From: Bacteroidota bacterium
GTDB taxonomy: Bacteria > Bacteroidota > Bacteroidia > Bacteroidales > UBA1715
Reading direction: 5' to 3'
Length of the DNA: 32,034 bases
NCBI GenBank assembly: GCA_009786075.1
Contig: WQTX01000026.1
Location: forward strand, 5-32,038
Shown: piece by piece, positions 23,994-32,034 of the stretch
Numbering within the stretch: the stretch's first letter is position 1
Layout of the letters: each line of letters opens with the position of its first letter
Notes under the pieces: generated by a model
Database searches by the model: none
Seen by the model: only the letters and a program-made list of their open reading frames with translations
What the model was told of the DNA's origin: nothing
Translations under genes and position numbers: made by a program

Positions 23994-25031
23994 ATGATTA
24001 ACTACCAAGCCATAATACACGAAGGTTGGAACGCCTACAATTCCAAACGCACAATTGCAACGATTGACGATGTAAGCGCCAATGTTTCAACCAACAAAGT
24101 GTTTCGCATTGGTTTCGACGACAATACCGAAGTTTTGGTAAAAGTGTCAAACTTTGGCACGTACGAGAATTTCAAAGAAGACCATACTATTATAAATTGT
24201 ATGGCGAATAATTTGGAATACCCCTACGATTTGTTTTTATCGAGTTCGTTGATGAAAAAAAACGAGTTGTTTTTGTACAAATACGAAGATGCAAGCATAG
24301 AAGTGTGGATGGTATTTTACCGCAAAGTGCGCATTGCGGGTAAGTTGCCCAAACGTCTGAACGAAGAGCAAATTACTACACTTGGTACGGAATTGGCAAA
24401 ATTCCACAAAGTGTGTTATACTATGATGCCGGTGTTGCCGCAATCGTCGAAAACATTGCAAAAAGATATTATGAAACTGATGCGCCGTGTGGAAAAAGAT
24501 AGTGATAACCGCCGGTTCCACAATCAGCATGGTTTGATAATGGAGCATTGCGAAACGTTTTTGCGGAAGTTACAAACGCTTGAATTTTACAATTTTATAC
24601 AAATTCCCGTGTTTGTTGATTGGAATATTGGTAATTTTACGGTAACTGATGAAAGTACATTTTTCTCCCGTTGGGACTACGATTGGTTTCGCATGACTTC
24701 ACGCATGATGGATTTTTACTCGTTTAGTCGTGTGGTTTCCGATATTGGCGACAAAACCGATTTCAGTTACACTTCTACGCAATTGTGCGAGGAGCGGTTT
24801 ATACGATTTTTGCAAGCATATCACAAAGAATTTCCTTTAACAAGGAATGAAATATTGTTTTTGCCCGAAGCCTACCGCTTCTTTATTTTGCACTATGTAA
24901 TCAGTTACGGAACCTACTTTTTTACCGAAAGTTACGCAAAAAAACTACAAACCGAAGCCTATCAATTATACCTGCCTCAGCTTGATAGTGAGTGGAATGC
25001 TGAACCTATTTTACAGGCTTTGGGGTTGTAA
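23994..25031 (+). CDS. Aminoglycoside phosphotransferase-like kinase-fold protein
   Basis: This 345-residue protein has the layout of the APH/choline-kinase fold. A lysine sits in EVLVKVSNFG (K50, the likely ATP-binding lysine). The catalytic loop resembles HGDxxxxN but reads VFVDWNIGNF (D209, N214), so the usual HGD is changed to FVD. The metal-binding acidic residues would be in RWDYDWFRM (D228 or D230). The lobe around 120-200 is helical. The substrate is unknown; the branch with degenerate HGD includes both sugar or amino-alcohol kinases and inactive relatives. It begins 38 bases after the TOPRIM-like gene and is followed by a strong terminator, so it may belong to the same transcript. 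Confidence 0.7.
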   Translation: MINYQAIIHEGWNAYNSKRTIATIDDVSANVSTNKVFRIGFDDNTEVLVKVSNFGTYENFKEDHTIINCMANNLEYPYDLFLSSSLMKKNELFLYKYEDASIEVWMVFYRKVRIAGKLPKRLNEEQITTLGTELAKFHKVCYTMMPVLPQSSKTLQKDIMKLMRRVEKDSDNRRFHNQHGLIMEHCETFLRKLQTLEFYNFIQIPVFVDWNIGNFTVTDESTFFSRWDYDWFRMTSRMMDFYSFSRVVSDIGDKTDFSYTSTQLCEERFIRFLQAYHKEFPLTRNEILFLPEAYRFFILHYVISYGTYFFTESYAKKLQTEAYQLYLPQLDSEWNAEPILQALGL

Positions 25032-25042
25032 ATAAAAATCGA

Positions 25043-25085
25043 AAACCTGTTAAGTTTTAAAAACTTAACAGGTTTAATTTTTTTT
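25043..25085 (+). terminator. Strong rho-independent terminator, probably bidirectional
   Basis: A perfect 15-base stem (aaacctgttaagttt / aaacttaacaggttt, 25043-25057 and 25061-25075) with a three-base loop is followed by aa and eight to ten T. It separates the plus-strand kinase-like gene from the converging ETF-QO gene. Confidence 0.92.
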
Positions 25086-26742
25086 ACATACGCTTATATC
25101 GCGGTCCCCCGCCGCCTTCGGGCACTGTCCATCGAATAGTATCGTACGGACATTTCCGTTGGCAAGTCTTACAATGCAAGCAGTTCGACGCATTGGCAGG
25201 TTTCAACACACCATGAATATCTTCGTACACACCTGCCGGACAAAATGTAATACAGGGCTGATTGAATTTTTTGGCACATTCCACACATTTTTGCGGGTCT
25301 AAAATTTTCAAATGCGACGGTTGTTCTTCACGGTGCTCAATTAATGCTAAGGCTGTGAAATTTGCCTTGTCAAATTCTTTGTTACCTTTATATTTATATG
25401 TTTTAGAAGTCGTTGCTTTATAATCGGCTTCAATGTTGTATTTTGGCAACAAGTTTCCTAAAACGCTCAACGGCATTCCTACAAAACTGCCGAATTTTGC
25501 TACGGTTTGACGGAAATTTTGAGCTGTTTTCATCTCTTTTATTACCGGCGATTGTTCCAATTCTTTGGTGTAGTTTCCGGCAAATGCGTTTGCTATTTCG
25601 CTATTAACTACGGCTGCTGCTGCTATCATTCCCGAACGGATTGCATTGTGCAACCCTTTGATTTTAATCATATTGACCAATCCGGCACTATCGCCAATAA
25701 TAGCTACATTTCCGCAACCTATGGCGTTTGTTTCCGCATCGCGGGGAATTGCGCGGTAACCGCCTTCGGGTATCATTTTTGCGCCGGTTTCTATTACTGT
25801 GCCGCCGTCTATAAATTGTTTTACAAAACGGTGTTCTTTAAAAAGCGCCAAAGCATCTTGTGCGTTAAAATCTTTTTCTTTCCAGTCCAATCCCACAATC
25901 ATGCCCACGGCAATGCAATTATCGTCGTACGGATACATAATGCCGCCGCCAAACATATCTAAACTCGAAAATGGTTTGAAAACCGGATAGCCCATAGCGT
26001 GCACCACTCTGCCTGCGGTAAATTTCGCATATTGTTCGGGCGTTACTTGTATCAGTTCTTTTACACCGATAGAAAACAACGGAGTAGCCTTCTGCGTTAA
26101 ATTGGCTTTTTGTATCAAATCCCGTGTTACGGTTCCGTCAACGCCTTCTGCCAAAATAATGTATTTTGCCTGTATAATTTCGCCCTCTACAAAATTCTGC
26201 TGTTTTTCGTTTTCTTTGTTCCAACCTTGGTCAACTAATTTTACACCGGTAGCTGTTTTTGTGATTTTGTCCCACATAATTTCGTTTACGCTGAAACCGT
26301 ACAACACTTCAACGCCCAAACCGGCGGCAATTTTTGCAAACCATTTCGAAAGTTGCGAAATCGAAACAATGTAATCGTCTTTGTGCAACATATCGCCAAT
26401 ATTGAACCCAAACAGTTTAGCCAGTTTAATCAGCGGCAACATCGACAACGTGCCCGACTGTGTGAAGAAAGTAATATTGTCTTTCAAAGTTTTTCGCTCC
26501 AAAATAGTTTTTGCTTCGTCCGATGCAAGTAAATTCGCATCAATATAATTTAAAAACTCGTGAATGGCTTTTTCTTCCAACACCGCCCCCGACAGGTTGT
26601 GATTGCCTGCTCCGTGAGCTTTATCGATTACGCAAACGCTTAATTCCGGTTTTTTCTTTTTCAATGTTGCGGCGGCTGCAAGTCCGGCGGGACCGGCGCC
26701 TACGATGAGAACATCGACTGTATTATAATTTTTATTTTCCAT
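25084..26742 (-). CDS. Electron transfer flavoprotein-quinone oxidoreductase
   Basis: This 552-residue membrane-associated flavoprotein carries electrons from reduced ETF to the quinone pool. The FAD-binding motif is VLIVGAGPAGLAAAATLKKK. GAGNHNLSGAVLE and the later VAIIGDSAGLVNMIKIKGLH are characteristic of ETF-QO. The C-terminus has the iron-sulfur region CVECAKKFNQPCITFCPAG and CLHCKTCQRKCPYDTIRW, ending in the family tail PEGGGGPRYKRM. The start is ATG 26742; an in-frame TTG at 26748 is less likely. It follows the fused EtfBA gene by 93 bases, a gap holding a perfect hairpin repeat, and is very probably in its operon. Likely electron sources are acyl-CoA dehydrogenases. Confidence 0.95.
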   Translation of the reverse strand: MENKNYNTVDVLIVGAGPAGLAAAATLKKKKPELSVCVIDKAHGAGNHNLSGAVLEEKAIHEFLNYIDANLLASDEAKTILERKTLKDNITFFTQSGTLSMLPLIKLAKLFGFNIGDMLHKDDYIVSISQLSKWFAKIAAGLGVEVLYGFSVNEIMWDKITKTATGVKLVDQGWNKENEKQQNFVEGEIIQAKYIILAEGVDGTVTRDLIQKANLTQKATPLFSIGVKELIQVTPEQYAKFTAGRVVHAMGYPVFKPFSSLDMFGGGIMYPYDDNCIAVGMIVGLDWKEKDFNAQDALALFKEHRFVKQFIDGGTVIETGAKMIPEGGYRAIPRDAETNAIGCGNVAIIGDSAGLVNMIKIKGLHNAIRSGMIAAAAVVNSEIANAFAGNYTKELEQSPVIKEMKTAQNFRQTVAKFGSFVGMPLSVLGNLLPKYNIEADYKATTSKTYKYKGNKEFDKANFTALALIEHREEQPSHLKILDPQKCVECAKKFNQPCITFCPAGVYEDIHGVLKPANASNCLHCKTCQRKCPYDTIRWTVPEGGGGPRYKRM

Positions 26743-26770
26743 TGTCAAATTTTTTTAAGTTTAAATATCT

Positions 26771-26832
26771 GGATTGCTTCGTTCCTCGCAATGACGTTTA
26801 TTCGAGCGTCATTGCGAGGAACGAAGCAATCC
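26771..26832. repeat. Perfect 26-base palindromic repeat
   Basis: The arms at 26771-26796 and 26807-26832 are exact reverse complements separated by ten bases (tttattcgag). This is the smallest and cleanest copy of the element at 1186-1297. It lies between the fused ETF gene and the ETF-QO gene. Confidence 0.92.
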
Positions 26833-26835
26833 ATT

Positions 26836-28929
26836 TTAATTATTATTAGCAATCGCCTCAACCAACTGCGGCACCACATCTTCCACATTCCCCACCAAAT
26901 AATAATCGCATTGTTTAAAAATCGGCGCCGACGGGTCGCTGTTTATTGCAACAATTGTTTCAACGTTGGCAACGCCAATCATGTGTTGAATTGCGCCGCT
27001 AATTCCCATTGCTATATATAATTTTGGCGCAACGGCAGTTCCTGTTTGCCCAACTTGACGAACACGTTCGGTAAAACCTTGTTCTACGGCAGTGCGCGAC
27101 GCACCTTTTTCAATCTCAATACCTAATTTATTTTTCAATCCGTCACTCAAAGAATTTAGTAATTTTTCAAAACCCGGTTGTGTTCTCAATCCTTTTCCTC
27201 CGGAAACTATCACCGGCACATCAAAATTAACTTTGCCATGTGCTTTTTCTTTTTTGATAATTTCCAAACTAATATCGTCTTTGGTAATATTTGCCGGACA
27301 TGTAATAATTTCGCCCGTGCGGCTATCGTCGGCAGCTATTCGTTTCATAACGCCCGGACGCGCCGTAGCCATTTGAATAGAGGAATTTACGGTACAAATT
27401 GTTGCCATCACGTTGCCACCCAAAGCCGGACGAGTTTGCAACAATATGGCAATATCGCCTTTTTTGCTGCGGTCTTTTATATCGAGCGATGTGCAATCGG
27501 CTGTCAAACCGCAGCCTAAATTATACGAAACCATGGGGGCTAAGGCTCTGCCTTGCGGCGTGGCGGCATACAATACTATTTGCGGACTGTATTTTTTTAT
27601 CGTTTCCGAAAATACTTTTTCATAGGCAATCGGGTCAAATTCTTTGAGCAAAGGATTTTCCAATGTGTAAATTTTGTCGGCTCCTGCTGCAATCAACTCT
27701 TTGCTGTGTTTTGCAACGCTTTCGCCGGCTATGATTACACCCACTTTTACTTCTAGCGAATCGGCTAAATCGCGTGCTTTACCTATCAATTCAAAGGTCG
27801 AGGGAATAACTGCGCCTTCGTCGCACTCAGCAGCTACCCACACATCACCGGTGTATTTTGGTGTGCGGATTTTCAATGCCGCCAACATTTCTTCAACCTG
27901 CTTTTTATTCAGCGATTTTTCTAATTCGGCAATTAATTTTTCTGTTAGTTCTTCGTTTATGCTTTGTATGTCGGTAATTCCGTGAGCCTGCAAAGCATTT
28001 TCCAAGGTTTTAAACGCCTCGCTATCGGCTACAAGTGCTTCGTAACTGCGGTCGAAAAGACTGTTTCTTCGTTCGGGTAATAAATATTGCGGCGTTTTTT
28101 CACTCCCTGCCTGCTCTTTGTGATGTTCTTGTTTGAACAGGTGTACAATAATTGCTGCCAACTCATTGACATCGACTTGCTGGCACAATCGAGTGGTTTT
28201 ATCGGGTGGAAAAACCCTTGTTACCTGCGTTTTTGAACCTTTCACGCCTATTTGCGTAGCGTTAATATCGGCAGCTCCCCATGTGAGAATTTGTGTTTCG
28301 TTTGCTTTGCGGGTTAAGGCAAATTGCGCAAAGAGCGGGTATTCGTATTTGGCAACCGTTACCACCACCGGCATTTTCTTGGCAACCACCGTTTGGCTGC
28401 CGCCGGTAATAATAGAGGTAAACTCAAAACGACCATTTTTATAGGCAACATCGGTAGCGTAGGCAATGCAACTAATGTTCAATTCCTGTGCAATTTGTGC
28501 CGGCACTTGCGCCGTATCGCCGTCCACCGACTGCATGCCGGTAATAATATAATAGTCGTCGGAATTGTTCAAAAATTCTTTTACAATTTTGCGGATTGTA
28601 AACGCCAGCGGATTGGCTGTTGCCACAGTATCGGCGCCGCCCAAAAGACGGTCGGTAAGCAGTACAGCCAAATCGGAGCAACGGCTCAGGCTATAGCGCA
28701 ACACTTCGTCAGCCATGGGCGGACCCATAGAAACTGCTATAATTTTACCTTTTTCGTCGTTTTTAATTTTCCGCATTTGGTGCGCAAAAGCCAGTGCCTG
28801 CGCATCTAAATCGTTAATCACATTGGCAAGTTTGCTTCGTATCAACGTGCCTGTTTCGGGGTTAAAAGCATTGTCCGTAATTTGAGAAATATCGGGCACT
28901 TGCTTTACTAATACAATGTAGTTACTCAT
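26836..28929 (-). CDS. Fused electron transfer flavoprotein, beta and alpha subunits in one chain
   Basis: This 697-residue protein joins the two ETF subunits. Residues 1 to about 260 are EtfB: IVLVKQVPDISQITDNAFNP at the N-terminus and GMQSVDGDTAQVPAQIAQEL in the nucleotide-binding core. Residues about 260-350 are a helical, lysine- and glutamate-rich linker. From about 355 onward it is EtfA: VWVAAECDEGAVIPSTFELI, VGGRG-like VIVSGGKGLRT, then RQVGQTGTAVAPKLYIAMG, SGAIQHMIGV and VAINSDPSAPIF at the FAD site. No stop or frameshift separates the halves. It passes electrons to the ETF-QO encoded next. A weak promoter-like TTG-N18-TATTTTTA lies upstream of the ATG. Confidence 0.95.
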   Translation of the reverse strand: MSNYIVLVKQVPDISQITDNAFNPETGTLIRSKLANVINDLDAQALAFAHQMRKIKNDEKGKIIAVSMGPPMADEVLRYSLSRCSDLAVLLTDRLLGGADTVATANPLAFTIRKIVKEFLNNSDDYYIITGMQSVDGDTAQVPAQIAQELNISCIAYATDVAYKNGRFEFTSIITGGSQTVVAKKMPVVVTVAKYEYPLFAQFALTRKANETQILTWGAADINATQIGVKGSKTQVTRVFPPDKTTRLCQQVDVNELAAIIVHLFKQEHHKEQAGSEKTPQYLLPERRNSLFDRSYEALVADSEAFKTLENALQAHGITDIQSINEELTEKLIAELEKSLNKKQVEEMLAALKIRTPKYTGDVWVAAECDEGAVIPSTFELIGKARDLADSLEVKVGVIIAGESVAKHSKELIAAGADKIYTLENPLLKEFDPIAYEKVFSETIKKYSPQIVLYAATPQGRALAPMVSYNLGCGLTADCTSLDIKDRSKKGDIAILLQTRPALGGNVMATICTVNSSIQMATARPGVMKRIAADDSRTGEIITCPANITKDDISLEIIKKEKAHGKVNFDVPVIVSGGKGLRTQPGFEKLLNSLSDGLKNKLGIEIEKGASRTAVEQGFTERVRQVGQTGTAVAPKLYIAMGISGAIQHMIGVANVETIVAINSDPSAPIFKQCDYYLVGNVEDVVPQLVEAIANNN

Positions 28930-29032
28930 GGTTTAAAAATACTTATTTCTGTAAAAATATATAAATTTTCTGATAATCAAGTGAAATTTTAAAAAGTTGT
29001 TTAATTTTTTATGATTGTCTGTAATTAATTTT

Positions 29033-29040
29033 TACTTTTG
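29033..29040 (+). promoter_or_regulatory. -7 promoter element upstream of the symporter gene
   Basis: TACTTTTG matches TAnnTTTG and lies 35 bases before the start codon. No clear TTTG is found at the expected -33 spacing, so this is a partial match. Confidence 0.4.
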
Positions 29041-29075
29041 ACGCCACATTTTTGAATTAAAAAAAACACAAAACA

Positions 29076-30962
29076 ATGATTTTACAAACCTTAGATTTTA
29101 TAGTAATTGCGCTCTATGTAGCCATAATTATTTTTATAGGAATTTATTTCAAACGCCGTGCCGAACAAAGCAAATCGGAATATTTGCTCGGCGGCAACAA
29201 ACTGCCGTGGTATATGCTTGGTTTGAGCGATGCGTCGGGTATGTTCGATATTTCGGGTACTATGTGGCTTGTTACCTTATTATTTGTATATGGGTTAAAA
29301 AGTATCTGGATTCCGTGGCTGTGGCCTACCTTCAATCAAATATTTTTGATGATGTTCCTTTCGGCGTGGTTGCGCCGCTCGAATGTTACCACCGGCGCCG
29401 AATGGATTCAAACGCGCTTTGGACATGGCACAAGCAGCAAAATTTCACACGCAATTGTGGTTGTGTTTGCTTTGTTGATAGGGCTTTCCATGCTTGCCTA
29501 CGGTTTTGTTGGTTTGGGTAAATTCCTTATGCTTTTTATGCCGTGGGACGTATTGAGTAATGCACTCGGCATTGCTTATGATGCGCTTCCTGCCGAATAT
29601 ATTCCTCATGCTTACGGAATATTTTTTACGCTTTTAGCAACGTTTTATGCAATTTTAGGCGGTATGGTAAGTATCGTGTGGGCAGATGTGGTGCAGTACG
29701 CCATAATGACCATAGCCTCGCTGCTTATTGGAATTATTGCCATGCAAAAAGTTAGTCCCGAATTGCTGGCGCAACTCACGCCCGACGGCTGGCACAGTCC
29801 GTTTTTTCAACATTTTTTAGATATAGATTGGACGGGGAAAATAAACGAAGTGAACATAAAAATCAAAGAAGACGGGTATAGTTTGTTTTCGTTATTTTTC
29901 GGATTTATGTTTACCAAAGGTGTATTGAGCAGTTTAGCCGGACCGGCGCCCACTTACGATATGCAAAAAATTCTTGCTACCAAAAGCCCTACCGAAGCGT
30001 TGAAAATGAGTGGTTCGGTGTCGGTTATTTTAAATCCTATACGTTATTTTATGATTACCGGATTTGCCATTCTTGGCATTGCGTTTTATTCCGATTTGAA
30101 TTTATTGGTAGGAGGGGAGATTGATTTTGAACAAATTCTGCCGTCGGCTATGGTGCAATTTGTGCCTACGGGTTTGCTTGGCTTGTTGCTTGTGGGGCTT
30201 TTGGCAGCCTTTGTTTCTACCTTTGCCGGCACGCTCAATGCGGCGCAAGCCTACATTTCCAACGATATTTATTTGAAATATATAAACCCTGCCGCTTCGT
30301 CGAAACAAATAAAATGGTGTAATTACACTGTGGGAATTGTGGTGGTAATTTTCAGTACCATGTTTGGATTTGCGCTCAAAAATATCAACGAAATTTTGGT
30401 AATTGTAACCGCTGCATTTTATGCAAGTTACATGGCATCGAATGTGTTGAAATGGTATTGGTGGCGTTTCAACGGCGGCGGTTATTTTTGGGGAATGTTA
30501 ACCGGAATTATGTCGGGCATGGTAGTCGGCTACATTCAGTTGTTTTCGCCCGAAACGGTAACTTCAATTCTTCCATTTATTCCTCATGAATTGATTTCTT
30601 TATATTTATTCCCCGTAACATTGGTTATTTCGCTTGCCGGTTGTGTGCTTGGTACTTATTTAACCGAGCCTACCGACGAAGCTACGCTTATGAAATTCTA
30701 CAGCGAAGTGCGTCCGTGGGGCTTTTGGCAACCAATATATGAAAAAGTAAAAGCCGTAAATCCCGACTTTAAAAAGAATACCCGCTTTTGGAAAGATATG
30801 CGCAACGTAGCCGTAGGTATTGCCACACAAACATCGCTTGTGGCGCTCCCAATCTGTTTTATTATTGGCAATTGGACAGGATTTTTCGTAGCGCTTGCCG
30901 TAATTGCCGCCGGAGCAACTATTTTGAAATTTACTTGGTGGAATAAGCTTGATGAGATTTAA
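29076..30962 (+). CDS. Sodium:solute symporter family transporter
   Basis: This inner-membrane transporter of 628 residues and about 14 helices belongs to the SSS family. Features include EYLLGGNKLPWYMLGLSDAS after helix 1, the loop MVSIVWADVVQYAIM, FTKGVLSSLAGPAPTYDMQK, and the sodium-site helix region LLGLLLVGLLAAFVSTFAGT with the conserved small and hydroxyl residues. The C-terminus extends beyond the core by a soluble loop (PTDEATLMKFYSEVRPWGFW) and two more helices, a form common in Bacteroidota sugar or carboxylate symporters. Substrate cannot be read from sequence. It stands alone; an inverted repeat follows before the UbiA gene. Confidence 0.9.
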   Translation: MILQTLDFIVIALYVAIIIFIGIYFKRRAEQSKSEYLLGGNKLPWYMLGLSDASGMFDISGTMWLVTLLFVYGLKSIWIPWLWPTFNQIFLMMFLSAWLRRSNVTTGAEWIQTRFGHGTSSKISHAIVVVFALLIGLSMLAYGFVGLGKFLMLFMPWDVLSNALGIAYDALPAEYIPHAYGIFFTLLATFYAILGGMVSIVWADVVQYAIMTIASLLIGIIAMQKVSPELLAQLTPDGWHSPFFQHFLDIDWTGKINEVNIKIKEDGYSLFSLFFGFMFTKGVLSSLAGPAPTYDMQKILATKSPTEALKMSGSVSVILNPIRYFMITGFAILGIAFYSDLNLLVGGEIDFEQILPSAMVQFVPTGLLGLLLVGLLAAFVSTFAGTLNAAQAYISNDIYLKYINPAASSKQIKWCNYTVGIVVVIFSTMFGFALKNINEILVIVTAAFYASYMASNVLKWYWWRFNGGGYFWGMLTGIMSGMVVGYIQLFSPETVTSILPFIPHELISLYLFPVTLVISLAGCVLGTYLTEPTDEATLMKFYSEVRPWGFWQPIYEKVKAVNPDFKKNTRFWKDMRNVAVGIATQTSLVALPICFIIGNWTGFFVALAVIAAGATILKFTWWNKLDEI

Positions 30963-30963
30963 T

Positions 30964-31039
30964 CAATGTGCCAATATGCTAATACGACAATGAAACAATT
31001 GGAAAATTAAACAATTTAATACATTTAATTGGCACATTG
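30964..31039. repeat. Inverted repeat 'caatgtgccaat' between the symporter and UbiA genes
   Basis: A perfect 12-base inverted pair (30964-30975 and 31028-31039) lies around an AT-rich centre. The flanking words 'aatatgctaat' and 'ggcatatta' extend the pairing imperfectly, and 'aattggcatatt' recurs at about 31051. Confidence 0.75.
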
Positions 31040-31080
31040 GCATATTATCTAATTGGCATATTCCTTAATTCTTAACTCCT

Positions 31081-31950
31081 ATGAAACTCCTAAATTACTT
31101 CTCCCTCATAAAATTCAGCCACACCATATTCGCTATGCCATTTGCGGCAATAGGTTTTTGCTTGGCGGTTTTTGGTTCTGCCGAAACTGTATTTACATGG
31201 CAAGCATTTGTGTTAGTGCTTTTGTGCATGGTGTTTGCCCGCACGGCGGCTATGGCTTTCAATCGGTATATTGATTATGAATTCGATGCAAAAAATGCCC
31301 GTACGGCAGTTCGTGAAATTCCAAGCGGAAAAATTAGTCCACGTGCGGCGTTGGTGTTTTGTGTGGTCAATGCGCTGTGTTTTATGATGGCGGCGTATTT
31401 TCTCAATTTTCTTTGTTTTGTGCTTTCGCCGGTGGCGCTTGCGGTTATTTTAGGGTATTCGTATACCAAACGATTTACGGCGTGGTGTCATATTATTTTG
31501 GGTTTGGGCTTATCGCTTTCGCCTATTGGCGCTTATATTGCGGTAACGGGTGAATTTGCCCTGCTACCCATTATATTTTCATTCATAGTACTCACGTGGA
31601 CAGGCGGTTTCGATATTTTGTACGCCCTGCAAGACGAAGATTTCGATAAATCACAGGCTTTACACAGTATTCCGGCTCGTTTTGGACGCGCCAAATCGCT
31701 CGGTATTTCAATCGCAATTCATAGCCTAACGCTTGTGTTGGTTATATTGGCAGGTTATGTTGGTAATTTTTCGGTATTCTATTGGATTGGAGCCGCTTTG
31801 TTTATTGCCTGTTTGGTGTTTCAGCATGCCATAGTTTCGCCGCAGAACATTTCACGAATCAATCTTGCATTTGCTACCACGAATGGTTGTGCAAGTATTG
31901 TGCTTGGGGTTTTTACAGTCGTAAGTTTAATTCCAATGTCGTTTAGTTAA
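31081..31950 (+). CDS. UbiA-like polyprenyltransferase of quinone biosynthesis
   Basis: This integral-membrane prenyltransferase of 289 residues and about nine helices has aspartate motif 1, NRYIDYEFDAKN, followed by RTAVREIPSGKIS, and motif 2, DILYALQDEDFDKSQALHSI. This pattern fits the 'putative 4-hydroxybenzoate polyprenyltransferase' group that includes MqnP of the futalosine menaquinone pathway, rather than MenA. It is distinct from the DPPR-type UbiA at 3277-4155, which has KRRDD. It would attach a polyprenyl chain to an aromatic acid and so supply the menaquinone used by SdhCAB and ETF-QO. No other quinone gene is in the window, so the pathway is inferred. Confidence 0.85.
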   Translation: MKLLNYFSLIKFSHTIFAMPFAAIGFCLAVFGSAETVFTWQAFVLVLLCMVFARTAAMAFNRYIDYEFDAKNARTAVREIPSGKISPRAALVFCVVNALCFMMAAYFLNFLCFVLSPVALAVILGYSYTKRFTAWCHIILGLGLSLSPIGAYIAVTGEFALLPIIFSFIVLTWTGGFDILYALQDEDFDKSQALHSIPARFGRAKSLGISIAIHSLTLVLVILAGYVGNFSVFYWIGAALFIACLVFQHAIVSPQNISRINLAFATTNGCASIVLGVFTVVSLIPMSFS

Positions 31951-31963
31951 GTAATTTTTCAAT

Positions 31964-32034
31964 CTTCGTGTCTTCATGTCGTCGTGTCTTCGTGTTCATT
32001 TTTTGCGCGCAAGCGCGTTTTTTTAGAGTAAACA
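31964..32034. repeat. Left half and centre of the 'cttcgtgt' palindromic repeat at the right window edge
   Basis: Iterated cttcgtgt words (31964-31996) are followed by the T-flanked GC hairpin. The last 36 bases are identical to the first 36 of the window. The right arm would continue beyond the end, as it does after base 36. Confidence 0.85.

Noticed and set aside
1..32034. Plasmid or phage genome, suggested by identical ends
   Set aside because: No replication, partition, packaging or structural gene is present, and the content is housekeeping. A contig broken at a repeat explains the ends better.

Overview
The window reads as chromosomal DNA of a member of the Bacteroidota, probably close to Bacteroidales. 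The reasons are AT-rich coding with no strong Shine-Dalgarno sequences, several clear promoters of the phylum type (TTTG, 17-20 bases, TAnnTTTG), a b558-type succinate dehydrogenase/fumarate reductase, and many short palindromic repeats between genes. No rRNA, tRNA, CRISPR array, transposase or phage gene was found. The first 36 bases are identical to the last 36. The window is therefore probably a contig bounded on both sides by copies of one palindromic repeat; a circle is possible but unlikely given the housekeeping genes.

Layout. (1) 75-7700, minus strand: envelope glycan genes. They comprise an acyltransferase-3 protein, a HAD-IB phosphatase, a GT-C-like membrane protein, a decaprenyl-phosphate phosphoribosyltransferase-like UbiA enzyme, and two more large GT-C-like membrane proteins, each preceded by the same composite repeat. 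(2) 7931-10653, minus: an operon of a lipoprotein, an FKBP prolyl isomerase lipoprotein, a PAP2 phosphatase and RdgB. (3) 10765-12303, minus: RfbB (dTDP-glucose 4,6-dehydratase) behind a YoeB-type toxin-antitoxin pair. (4) 12564-16169, minus: sdhC-sdhA-sdhB, with a roughly 160-base inverted repeat between sdhA and sdhB. (5) 16267-17890, minus: an LD-carboxypeptidase downstream of a PIN toxin-antitoxin pair. (6) 18073-19746, minus: a secreted protein made of WG repeats. (7) 20242-25031, plus: metG, then an AAA ATPase overlapping a small TOPRIM-like protein, then an APH-like kinase-fold protein. (8) 25084-28929, minus: ETF-quinone oxidoreductase and a natural EtfB-EtfA fusion. (9) 29076-31950, plus: a sodium:solute symporter and a UbiA-type polyprenyltransferase likely to act in quinone synthesis.

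The genes suggest two themes. One is envelope assembly: a polyprenyl-phosphate pentose donor made by the UbiA and HAD pair, GT-C transferases that would use lipid-linked sugars, a dTDP-sugar enzyme, PAP2 lipid phosphatase and murein recycling. The other is quinone-linked electron flow: SdhCAB, EtfBA, ETF-QO and a UbiA enzyme.

The best candidate for an undescribed system is the two-gene ATPase/TOPRIM-like cassette at 22413-23955. It resembles the logic of OLD, PARIS and RloAB defence modules, but its small effector fits no family I can name. The second most interesting theme is how small palindromic repeats have reshaped genes here. They supply in-frame N-terminal extensions to two GT-C genes, an eight-residue insertion in the LD-carboxypeptidase, a possible -33 box for metG, and large hairpins inside operons.
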